Origin: Syntrophobacterales bacterium
GTDB taxonomy: Bacteria; Desulfobacterota; Syntrophia; Syntrophales; UBA6807
NCBI GenBank assembly: GCA_021159265.1
Contig: JAGGSD010000168.1
Coordinates: forward strand, 1 to 12,640
Reading direction: 5' to 3'
Length of the DNA stretch: 12,640 nt
In this document: in pieces, positions 6,874 through 12,640 of the stretch
Numbering within the stretch: the first letter of the stretch is position 1
Layout of the letters: every line of letters begins with the position of its first letter
The notes under the pieces: model-generated
Seen by the model: the letters and a program-made list of their open reading frames with translations, nothing else
Told to the model about the DNA's origin: nothing
Databases searched by the model: none
Made by a program: the position numbers and the translations under genes

Positions 6874-7460
6874 AAGATATTGTCAATTTTCTCTTTGAAG
6901 TTGGAATGTTGGAAAAAACTCCAAGATCCGGGTTTCAATTTTTTGGTTCCGGCAGTGAATCTGTTGCTGAACATACCCTGAGCACAATATTCATCGGATA
7001 TACCCTTTGCAAATTTGAATCCGATGTAGATGAACTCAAGGTTCTCAAGATATGCCTTGTTCATGATCTGCCTGAAGCGAGAACGGGTGACATGAACTAT
7101 GTAAACAAAAAATACGTTACTGTAGATGAAGAAAAAGCTGTAAAGGAACTTACAGAGTCCCTTTTTTTCGGAGATGAAATCAAATCCGCCATTTCTGAAT
7201 TTAATGAAAAGAAAACAAAAGAATCTTTCATTGCACATGATGCTGATCAACTTTCATTAATTCTTCAACTTAAAAAACACGGTGACCTCGGTAATAAGTA
7301 CAGCAAAGAGTGGATTAATTTCGCCAGGAAAAGACTTCATGGTGATACTGCACGAAAAATAGCAGATGTAATTATGGGTACAGATTCATCTGAATGGTGG
7401 TTTAAAGATAAAAGCGACTGGTGGATAAATGGTAACAACAATACGACAGGGGATAAATAA
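6870..7460 (+). CDS. HD-domain 5'-deoxynucleotidase-like phosphohydrolase (HDDC2/YfbR type)
   Basis: A 196-aa cytoplasmic metal-dependent phosphohydrolase. The HD signature is spread as expected: SVAEHT (His 35), VHDLPEA (His 65, Asp 66, Glu 69) and AHDADQL (Asp 124 or 126 as last metal ligand). The spacing and the LPEARTGDM continuation match the HDDC2/YfbR group, which dephosphorylates deoxynucleoside 5'-monophosphates. That activity is the likely role here, in nucleotide pool control, but substrate is not readable from sequence. The last 20 residues (EWWFKDKSDWWINGNNN) are an unusual Trp/Asn-rich tail. The gene overlaps the upstream 74-aa gene by 4 bp and is 2 bp from the TPR gene, whose AGGGGAT ribosome-binding site lies in its last codons. 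Confidence 0.88.
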   Translation: MKDIVNFLFEVGMLEKTPRSGFQFFGSGSESVAEHTLSTIFIGYTLCKFESDVDELKVLKICLVHDLPEARTGDMNYVNKKYVTVDEEKAVKELTESLFFGDEIKSAISEFNEKKTKESFIAHDADQLSLILQLKKHGDLGNKYSKEWINFARKRLHGDTARKIADVIMGTDSSEWWFKDKSDWWINGNNNTTGDK

Positions 7461-7462
7461 TA

Positions 7463-8248
7463 ATGAAAAGAATAATTTCGAAGCATACTACATTCATATC
7501 AGCGGTTATTATAACAGCTGTCGTAATAACTTCCTGTACGACCGTTCCTATTAATAGCACTTCAAATAAACAAAAGTTTAGTTCGCATATTAATGTGGGA
7601 TTGGCCTACCTTAAATCGGGGCAATATACTTCTGCCATCAGGGAATTTGTTAAAGCAGAAAAATTTGCGCCAAAAGATCCGGACCTGCACTATTATCTTG
7701 GCATGTCTTATAACAGTATAAAACGGTATGACAGGGCTGTCGCTGAGCTTAAAAAGGCTATCGATCTAAAACCGGGCTCACCTTCCGTACACAATTATCT
7801 TGGCACGGTTTACATAAAAAAAGAATTATACGATAAAGCAATAAAAGAATTTCAAATAGCTGCCTCAGACGATCTATATGAAACTCCGGCAATCGCCCTG
7901 AACAACATGGGTTGGGTTTATTATAAGAAGGGGGATTACAAAACGGCATTGCTTAAATATCAGAAAGCCCTGGATAGAAATCCGAGCACAAATATACCTT
8001 TTTTAATTCAAAAGAATATGGGAGTTGCATATCTTGCAGATAACCAGATAAATAACGCGATACGTCACCTAAAAAAATCTCTCCGGATAGCTCCTTATAT
8101 CGCTGAAACCCACTACTGGTTAGGCATGAGCTACTTAAAGAAGAAAGAATACGGGAAAGCCGTAAAGGAATTACGTGTTGCCATTGAAATAGACCCTGAA
8201 TCCGAATTCGGACAAAAGGCAAAAAAGCGTCTTGACGCGCTAAATTAA
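7463..8248 (+). CDS. TPR-repeat lipoprotein (PilF/PilW-like)
   Basis: A 261-aa protein with a lipoprotein signal: basic MKRIISK, a hydrophobic stretch, then lipobox ITSC with Cys 25 as the lipidated residue. The mature part is almost wholly tetratricopeptide repeats, about five or six, at roughly 41-74, 75-108, 109-142, 145-178, 183-216 and 217-250, each with the G-Y-A pattern and a closing P near its end. Size and layout resemble PilF/PilW, the outer-membrane pilotins of type IV pilus secretins, and a pilT gene lies in the same window, but TPR lipoproteins are too generic to call this firmly. It starts 2 bp after the HD gene stop with a strong AGGGGAT site and is the last gene of the operon. 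Confidence 0.85.
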   Translation: MKRIISKHTTFISAVIITAVVITSCTTVPINSTSNKQKFSSHINVGLAYLKSGQYTSAIREFVKAEKFAPKDPDLHYYLGMSYNSIKRYDRAVAELKKAIDLKPGSPSVHNYLGTVYIKKELYDKAIKEFQIAASDDLYETPAIALNNMGWVYYKKGDYKTALLKYQKALDRNPSTNIPFLIQKNMGVAYLADNQINNAIRHLKKSLRIAPYIAETHYWLGMSYLKKKEYGKAVKELRVAIEIDPESEFGQKAKKRLDALN

Positions 8249-8264
8249 TGCTTGTTATTAACCC

Positions 8265-8290
8265 TTTGGCAACCGCCAAACTTGATTTTT
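8265..8290 (+). terminator. Candidate intrinsic terminator after the TPR lipoprotein gene
   Basis: TTTGGC (8265-8270), a 4-nt AACC loop and GCCAAA (8275-8280) form a 6-bp perfect stem. A T-rich run (GATTTTTC) begins about 4 nt later. It lies 17 bp after the stop codon. The stem is short, so strength is uncertain. Confidence 0.45.
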
Positions 8291-8296
8291 CTTCCC

Positions 8297-8325
8297 TTGA
8301 CAGCGCCTGAAAATTACCCTAAAAG
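8297..8325 (+). promoter_or_regulatory. Candidate sigma70 promoter for the GerMN/EF-G genes
   Basis: A perfect TTGACA (8297-8302) is followed by a 17-nt spacer and TAAAAG (8320-8325), a 4/6 match to the -10 consensus. Its position just after the candidate terminator and before the GerMN gene fits. The resulting leader of about 160 nt would contain the MITE at 8348-8477. Confidence 0.4.
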
Positions 8326-8347
8326 TCTCATAATCAAAAAATGAGAG

Positions 8348-8477
8348 GTAACTGCTAAGGTAGGCACAAAGCGGCAGAGGCACAAAGAGTAAAAAAAGTA
8401 ACAACCAGCGCCGCCTGTGGTCTTCGGCGTGAGCTCAGTCGAACCGTGCCTTTGTGCCTTTGAACCTGAGTGGTTAC
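8348..8477 (+). repeat. MITE-like element, family 2, copy 1
   Basis: A 130-bp non-coding element. Its right end reads, on the minus strand, ACTCAGGTTCAAAGGCA; the left end is a degenerate version (CTAAGGTAGGCACAAAG). The interior has a GGCACAAAGAGTA block, a run of A, then a GC-rich CGCCGCCTGTGGTC block and a small dyad around GAGCTC. It matches the reverse complement of 12353-12539 over both arms. It ends only 17 bp before the GerMN start codon. Confidence 0.75.
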
Positions 8478-8494
8478 AATGAGAGAACCAATAA

Positions 8495-9115
8495 ATGGCA
8501 ACAAAAAAACAGAGGAAAACCAGAGAATCTAAAGCTAAAAAAAAGAAGAGAAATCTCAGGCTGTTCTTTTTATCTCTTATTCTGATGCTTGCGGTGGGAT
8601 TCCTTTCATTTTTTTTTATTTCACTTTTTGATTATGTATATCCGCCAACAACGGGAAAGGAGATTGCAAGAGGAAAAAGAGAAAAACAAAAGGTTCAACT
8701 ATATTTTGCCGACTCCAACGAGAGATTCCTCACACCTGAAATAAGGTACATTCCTAAAAGAAGTAGCATAAATGAAACGGCAGGGGAACTTGTAAAGGCT
8801 ATTATAGAAGGACCCAAAACCAGCCTTGTCCGAACCTTTCCGGAGGGTGTAAAGCTTCAAAGTGTTAAAGTCACAAAAAATGGAACTGCTTATGTCAGCT
8901 TCGGCAAAAATCTTATCACACTCCATCCGGGAGGAAGTACCAGTGAAATCACCACGATATATTCATTAACAAACACCCTTAGCATCAATATTCCAAAAAT
9001 CAAAAGGGTAAAACTCCTGATAAACAAAAAAGAATTAAAAACTATAAATGGACACATCGACACAAGGCATTCTTTTACCCTTAACAGAGAGTTGTTCTCC
9101 CATAATTCAAGGTAA
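8495..9115 (+). CDS. Membrane-anchored GerMN-domain protein
   Basis: A 206-aa protein. A very basic N-terminus (about 13 Lys/Arg in the first 22 residues) precedes one hydrophobic segment at about 22-45, so it is a type II single-pass protein with the C-terminal part outside the cytoplasm. Residues 66-180 fit the GerMN (sporulation/spore germination) fold: VQLYFAD at the start, LVKAIIEGPK near 99-108, FPEGVKLQSVKVTKNGTAYVSFG at about 115-137 (two pieces), a conserved TTIYSLTNTLS (153-163), and VKLLINKKELKTINGHID to close. In Gram-negatives these proteins are envelope proteins of unknown role, sometimes beside peptidoglycan amidases, but none is adjacent here. No strong Shine-Dalgarno is seen (GAGAGA upstream of the ATG). 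EF-G follows 76 bp downstream. Confidence 0.85.
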   Translation: MATKKQRKTRESKAKKKKRNLRLFFLSLILMLAVGFLSFFFISLFDYVYPPTTGKEIARGKREKQKVQLYFADSNERFLTPEIRYIPKRSSINETAGELVKAIIEGPKTSLVRTFPEGVKLQSVKVTKNGTAYVSFGKNLITLHPGGSTSEITTIYSLTNTLSINIPKIKRVKLLINKKELKTINGHIDTRHSFTLNRELFSHNSR

Positions 9116-9191
9116 GACTGGGCATAAGAACGACAAATAATTTCTTACTACTCGTCCATAAAGACATTAATCAATTAATATATTGAAAGAA

Positions 9192-11231
9192 ATGACTGCA
9201 AAAACAAAACTTTCAAGAACCAGAAATATAGGAATCATTGCCCACATAGATGCGGGGAAAACAACGGTTACCGAAAGAATACTTTATTACACAGGGAAAT
9301 CTCATAAGATGGGAGAGGTTCATGATGGTGAAGCCATTATGGACTGGATGCCGCAGGAACAGGAACGAGGAATTACTATTACTTCTGCTGTGACAACCTG
9401 TAGTTGGAAAGATCACGACATACACATTATTGACACTCCCGGACACGTTGACTTTACAATGGAAGTGGAACGATGTTTAAGAGTGTTGGACGGAGCGCTG
9501 GCCGTATTTTGCGCTGTCGGCGGTGTTGAACCGCAATCGGAAACTGTCTGGCACCAGGCGGACAAACATAATGTCCCAAAGATAGCTTTTATCAATAAGA
9601 TGGACAGGATAGGCGCTGATTTCATCAGAACAGTTAAAATGATGGAAAAAAGATTCAGCTCCATACCTTTAATCATACAGATGCCCTATTTTCAGGATAG
9701 AGACTTTAAAGGTACGGTTGATTTGATAAAACAAAAACTGATTATCTGGAACGATAAGAAACTGGGCCTGTCTTATGAACTTACAGACATACCGGAAAAT
9801 TTGCTATCACAGGCGGAAAAGTATAGGGAAAAACTTATCGAAACAATTGCGGAGATTGACGACAACATTGCAGAAAAATATCTGGAAGGGAAAAATATTT
9901 CTGAAAAAGAAATGATAGAATCAATAAGGGAAGCAACCCTTTCCCTGCAAGTTGTCCCTGTTATGTGCGGCACGGCTCTTCGAAATAAGGGGATTCAACC
10001 TGTTCTTGACGCCATTGTTGATTTTCTTCCATCACCGGAAGACGTGCCACCTGTTGAAGGTATGAATCCACAAACCAAAAAACAGGAAAAACGCATTACC
10101 AGCGATAAAGAAACTCTTGCCGCTCTTGCCTTTAAGGTTGCCATGGACGGGGGAAGAAAGATTACCTATTTGAGAATTTATTCCGGGAAGATAAAAGTCG
10201 GAGAAGATGTTTACAATGCCAGCAGAGGGAAAAAGGAGAAGATTTCAAGACTTCTTAAGATGCATGCCAATAAGAGGGAACGGTTAAGCGAAGCCGGCGC
10301 CGGAAGCATTTTAGCGGTTGTTGGGTTAAAAAATACCTTAACAGGGGATACGGTTTGTGATGAATCTCGTCCGATTATTCTTGAATCGATAGAATTCTAT
10401 GAACCTGTGATAAGTCAGGCCATTGAAGCCAAGACACCAGAGGATCAGGAAAAATTGTCATCAGCATTGACAAAGCTTGTGGACGAGGATCCGACACTCA
10501 GGGTAAAATATGATGATGAAACAGCTCAAACAATTATTTCCGGTATGGGAGAACTTCATCTTGAGATAATTATAGACAGGCTCATAAGAGAATATCATAC
10601 CAGAGTAAACATCGGGAAACCAAAAGTTGTTTACAGAGAAACTATAGAAAAAAGTGTTGATGTTGAGGAAAAATTTGAAAGGGAGCTTGGCGAAAAAAAA
10701 CACTTCGGTCATGTAAAATTACATCTGGAACCAAACAGGAGGGGCGGCGGGTTAACCCTGATCAACCAAACAGATAGCACAATAATTCCTGGCGAGTTTA
10801 TTCCAGTCATAGAAGAAGGAATCCGTGACGCTGCTTTAACGGGTGTTGTGGCTGGTTATCCGGCTACAGACATTACAGCCGGTATAACGGGTGGCTCATT
10901 TAAAGAGGGGGAATCGACAGCATTAGGATACAAAATTGCTTCTTCCACAGCATTTAAGGAAGGTTGCTCAAGAGCAAAACCCGTTTTGCTTGAGCCAATC
11001 ATGATTGTAAATATTATGACACCAAGCGAATTCATGGGGGAGGTTATTGGTGACATCAATTCAAGGAAAGGAGAAATTGAAGGCATAGATAACAAAGGCT
11101 CTATAAGTGAAATTCGGGCAAGGATTCCTCTCAAACAGCTTTTCGGATATTCAACAGACCTTCGATCTGCGACTCATGGAAGAGCCAATTTTTCCACACA
11201 GTTTCTAAGATATGACAAAAGTCAGGAGTAA
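9192..11231 (+). CDS. fusA: Translation elongation factor G, stand-alone copy
   Basis: A GTPase of 679 aa from the ATG at 9192; an in-frame TTG at 9183 would add three residues, but the ATG gives the usual 10-odd residues before RNIGI. It drives tRNA-mRNA translocation on the ribosome, with recycling shared with RRF in most bacteria. GTPase motifs: AHIDAGKT (17-24), RGITIT (59-64), DTPGH (81-85), NKMD (135-138). Domain II (YLRIYSGKIKVGE), domain III (GMGELHLEI), domain IV (FGHVKLHLEP, with the conserved His) and domain V (ITGGSFKEGES, ATHGRANFSTQF) all follow. Domain IV carries GEKKHFGHV where canonical EF-G has GGRGQYGHV. No rpsL, rpsG or tuf is nearby, so this is outside the str operon and may be one of the paired spdEFG paralogues of delta-proteobacteria. 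The stop codon lies inside a MITE-like end. Confidence 0.93.
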   Translation: MTAKTKLSRTRNIGIIAHIDAGKTTVTERILYYTGKSHKMGEVHDGEAIMDWMPQEQERGITITSAVTTCSWKDHDIHIIDTPGHVDFTMEVERCLRVLDGALAVFCAVGGVEPQSETVWHQADKHNVPKIAFINKMDRIGADFIRTVKMMEKRFSSIPLIIQMPYFQDRDFKGTVDLIKQKLIIWNDKKLGLSYELTDIPENLLSQAEKYREKLIETIAEIDDNIAEKYLEGKNISEKEMIESIREATLSLQVVPVMCGTALRNKGIQPVLDAIVDFLPSPEDVPPVEGMNPQTKKQEKRITSDKETLAALAFKVAMDGGRKITYLRIYSGKIKVGEDVYNASRGKKEKISRLLKMHANKRERLSEAGAGSILAVVGLKNTLTGDTVCDESRPIILESIEFYEPVISQAIEAKTPEDQEKLSSALTKLVDEDPTLRVKYDDETAQTIISGMGELHLEIIIDRLIREYHTRVNIGKPKVVYRETIEKSVDVEEKFERELGEKKHFGHVKLHLEPNRRGGGLTLINQTDSTIIPGEFIPVIEEGIRDAALTGVVAGYPATDITAGITGGSFKEGESTALGYKIASSTAFKEGCSRAKPVLLEPIMIVNIMTPSEFMGEVIGDINSRKGEIEGIDNKGSISEIRARIPLKQLFGYSTDLRSATHGRANFSTQFLRYDKSQE

Positions 11232-11248
11232 CTACTCAGGTTCAAAGG
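11228..11248 (+). repeat. Solitary family 2 MITE end overlapping the fusA stop codon
   Basis: The sequence GTAACTACTCAGG...AAAGGCA is nearly identical to the left end of the element at 12353 and to the inverted right end at 8477. The TAA stop of fusA (11229-11231) is made of bases 2-4 of this end. No matching second end is found before 11375, so it is a remnant or a single-ended copy. Confidence 0.65.
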
Positions 11249-11286
11249 CATAAAACCCATTCAGAGCCTTTATTCTCAACAGCTGT

Positions 11287-11318
11287 CTGCCTGTGCCGCC
11301 TGCACGGCAGACAGGCAG
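11287..11318. terminator. GC-rich hairpin downstream of fusA
   Basis: CTGCCTGTGCCG (11287-11298) pairs with CGGC (11305-11308) and ACAGGCAG (11311-11318), a 12-bp stem with a 2-nt bulge and a CCTGCA loop. It lies 55 bp after fusA and 57 bp beyond the end of the opposing small gene, so it could terminate either side. There is no adjacent T-tract (the nearest TTTTT is at 11334), and it may instead be a dispersed palindrome. Confidence 0.45.
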
Positions 11319-11374
11319 GCGCGCAGACAGACGTTTTTGCGCAGATGCTGGTGTCAGGAATCGGGGGGCAGGGA

Positions 11375-11812
11375 TCATCGGAAAGACCCTAACTGACAAG
11401 AAGATATCTTGATTTTTAGTGCCTCGCATGCCGCAGAAACACTCATTTTAGGAATACCCAGCTTGCGTGCTATTTCCCATACCGATGCGCATGACAAACG
11501 CTTATTCACCAGTGATCTTTTAATCATCTCCTCAAGCTCCAGTGTGACGTTCTCCGCCGGTTTAACAATCCTCTGTTCGGGACTGTAGCCGAATAAACCG
11601 AGCTGGCAGCGGCTTATCCGTGCCTCCATAAGGTCTATCGCCACACCGACATCGGCAGGTAACACGTCCAGTTCCCCTGCAATTTTATGCGCAGCAGCGC
11701 ATGTTATCCTGTCATTCGCGATTTTCTTTTTTATCGCCCCGGCAATCCTCGGATCAAGTCTGGTATCAGGTGAATGTTTTACGGCATAGTGTCCGGCATC
11801 TTCGTGTGTCAT
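11375..11812 (-). CDS. Small protein of two tandem Cys-containing HTH-like modules
   Basis: A 145-aa protein made of two homologous modules of about 57 residues, at 19-75 and 89-145. Aligned, each has an Ile-Lys-Lys/Arg helix, then ITC or LSC (Cys 38 and 108), a helix-turn-helix-like stretch (HKIAGELDVLPADVGVAIDL; WEIARKLGIPKMSVSAACEA) and an ending ISRCQLG or ISSCQLG (Cys 69 and 139). The four cysteines occupy equivalent positions, suggesting metal, Fe-S or thiol chemistry, or structural pairing. No named family is recognised. Its ATG is 8 bp after the stop of the double-ACT gene and its ribosome-binding site (TAAGGA) overlaps that stop, so the two are translationally coupled. A ligand- or redox-responsive regulator is a plausible inference; DNA binding is not shown. 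Confidence 0.75.
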   Translation of the reverse strand: MTHEDAGHYAVKHSPDTRLDPRIAGAIKKKIANDRITCAAAHKIAGELDVLPADVGVAIDLMEARISRCQLGLFGYSPEQRIVKPAENVTLELEEMIKRSLVNKRLSCASVWEIARKLGIPKMSVSAACEALKIKISSCQLGSFR

Positions 11813-11820
11813 GAATTTCC

Positions 11821-12276
11821 TTAATACTTCATATAGTGAAATGGTTCCACGGCAGAAAGCGCCTCCGCATTCAGGGTTTCAAATCCCGATTTCTTGAGCA
11901 CTTGCTGTGTTTTTTCCAGCTGGTCCACATCAATAACAAAGACCGCATTCTTCCAACTTTCAAGGACAAAACCGTATGCATTTTCCACATTTATATTTTC
12001 ATCGGCAAGTAATTGAACCAGTTGATCAAGACCGCCGGGTCTGTCTTCTATCAATACGGCAATAACTTCCTTCAAACTTACCGTTAATCCTTCTTTTTCC
12101 AGTACCTTCTTGCCCTGTTTCGGATCACTTAACAGAAGATTTACGACTCCGAAATCTTCAGAAGTGGAAATCGTAATGGCCCGGATATTTAACTTTGCCC
12201 TTGCAAGGATTCTTGTAACCTTGGCCAGTCTCCCCGGCTTATTCTCCGCAAATACGGAAACCTGATATGCTGTCAT
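11821..12276 (-). CDS. Tandem ACT-domain protein
   Basis: A 151-aa protein consisting of two ACT domains (about 3-70 and 71-140), small regulatory modules that usually bind amino acids at domain interfaces. The ligand-side loops are visible as ENKPGRLAKVTRIL (11-24) and EDRPGGLDQLVQLL (77-90), each followed by a helix, then NIRAITIS and NVENAYGF strands. No catalytic domain is attached. Stand-alone double-ACT proteins of this length occur in anaerobes, often near aryl-CoA ligase or 2-oxoacid oxidoreductase genes; no such gene is visible here. A TAGGAG site lies about 9 nt before the ATG. It is the first gene of a two-gene operon with the duplicated-module protein, so it probably senses an amino acid or related ligand for that partner, as an inference. 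Confidence 0.9.
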   Translation of the reverse strand: MTAYQVSVFAENKPGRLAKVTRILARAKLNIRAITISTSEDFGVVNLLLSDPKQGKKVLEKEGLTVSLKEVIAVLIEDRPGGLDQLVQLLADENINVENAYGFVLESWKNAVFVIDVDQLEKTQQVLKKSGFETLNAEALSAVEPFHYMKY

Positions 12277-12307
12277 TTTTCGTACTCCTAACCTGTAAAT
12301 GTTTTTC

Positions 12308-12335
12308 AGTATCCATCAGGAAATGGATTTCTCAA
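12308..12335 (-). promoter_or_regulatory. Candidate promoter with embedded dyad upstream of the ACT operon
   Basis: On the minus strand TTGAGA (12335-12330), a 16-nt spacer and GATACT (12313-12308) make a moderate sigma70 match. The spacer and the start of the -10 contain a perfect dyad, ATCCAT-N6-ATGGAT (12311-12328), a plausible operator. The leader to the ATG at 12276 would be about 25 nt. Confidence 0.35.
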
Positions 12336-12352
12336 AAAAGGAAACTAATAAG

Positions 12353-12539
12353 GTAACTACTCAGGTTCAAAGACACAAAGGCTTATTTGCCTTGCTGTTA
12401 GTATATTATAACAAAATGCAAAAAATCTCTGTCATAATGATACACCTGACGGCTCGGCTGAGCTCGCCGAAGACCACAGGCGGCGCCGGTTGTTACTTTT
12501 TTTTACTCTTTGTGCCTCTGTGCCTACCTGAGTAATAAC
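12353..12539 (-). repeat. MITE-like element, family 2, copy 2 (long form)
   Basis: A 187-bp element starting GTAACTACTCAGGTTC and ending with the inverted ACCTGAGTAATAAC. Read on the minus strand it follows the copy at 8348-8477 through the GGCACAAAGAGTA, A-run and CGCCGCCTGTGGTCTTCGGC blocks (in pieces), then carries about 66 bp of AT-rich sequence absent from that copy before the shared end resumes. An ORF-like stretch across it is not convincing as a gene. It fills most of the 364-bp gap 12277-12640. Confidence 0.75.
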
Positions 12540-12628
12540 CTAATCCGAACAAGCCGGAAAAGCTCGAAGCTGAAAGCCTGCAGCCATTCACGGCTTGAAA
12601 TTGGAAATTAGAAATTCGGGAGAAAAGC

Positions 12629-12640
12629 ATGAGGCCAAAT
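12629..12640 (+). CDS. Possible start of a gene truncated by the window end
   Basis: An ATG at 12629 is preceded by GGGAG about 6-7 nt upstream, a good ribosome-binding site. Only four codons (M-R-P-N) are inside the window, so nothing can be said about the product. The preceding AT-rich TTGGAAATTAGAAATT run is typical of intergenic sequence. Confidence 0.3.

Noticed and set aside
6801..7250. 149-aa open frame on the minus strand across the HD gene
   Set aside because: It is antisense to a gene with clear HD motifs, is Phe/Ser/Ile-rich in the manner of a shadow frame, and has no recognisable domain.
11232..11429. 65-aa minus-strand open frame after fusA
   Set aside because: It runs through a MITE end and a GC-rich hairpin and overlaps the end of the CQLG-module gene; low-complexity composition.
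12299..12535. 78-aa plus-strand open frame
   Set aside because: Most of it lies within the family 2 MITE (12353-12539), so the frame comes from repeat sequence.
1..12640. CRISPR array, tRNA/rRNA gene, transposase, toxin-antitoxin or defence genes
   Set aside because: No regularly spaced direct repeats, no tRNA-like cloverleaf noticed, and no protein with such motifs; the repeats present are palindromic MITE-like elements.

Overview
The window looks like a chromosomal segment of an AT-rich, Gram-negative anaerobe of the Desulfobacterota (old Deltaproteobacteria) type. This rests on a type IV pilus retraction ATPase, a DUF4301 protein, a stand-alone EF-G, a GerMN protein, a TPR lipoprotein and many small palindromic repeats built on TCGTAAAAAGTC and on GTCATTCTGAG...GAAGAATCT. 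I cannot assign a genus. No tRNA, rRNA, CRISPR array, transposase, integrase or phage gene is visible.

Layout. 1-123: end of a palindromic repeat element. 191-1273 (-): pilT. 1274-1664: divergent intergenic region with two dyads and two DnaA-box-like sites. 1665-3188 (+): DUF4301 protein. 3210-3264: large hairpin between convergent genes. 3301-4302 (-) and 4275-6149 (-): a PP-loop tRNA-thiolase-like protein overlapping and downstream of an exported double-LysM protein, both served by a strong sigma70-type promoter at 6179-6207. 6350-6579: two adjacent MITE-like elements; the second is a near-identical inverted copy of the element at 1-102. 6649-8248 (+): a three-gene operon (74-aa helical protein, HD-domain nucleotidase, TPR lipoprotein), probably ended by a terminator at 8265-8290. 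8297-8477: possible promoter and a second-family MITE, followed by a GerMN membrane protein (8495-9115) and EF-G (9192-11231). 11228-11351: a repeat end that contains the fusA stop codon, a hairpin and a short dispersed motif. 11375-12276 (-): a tightly coupled pair, a double-ACT protein followed by a small protein made of two copies of a Cys-containing helical module. 12353-12539: inverted second-family MITE. 12629: possible start of a gene leaving the window.

Functional reading. The genes are mostly housekeeping or envelope functions: pilus retraction, peptidoglycan binding, tRNA thiolation, nucleotide pool cleaning and translation elongation. They do not form one obvious pathway. The least explained parts are the ACT-ACT plus duplicated CQLG-module operon, the uncharacterised C-terminal half of the LysM protein, and the two MITE families. 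These bracket gene blocks as inverted pairs and in one place supply the stop codon of fusA. I see no clear evidence of a new defence or metabolic system; the ACT/CQLG pair is the best candidate for an undescribed regulatory unit.
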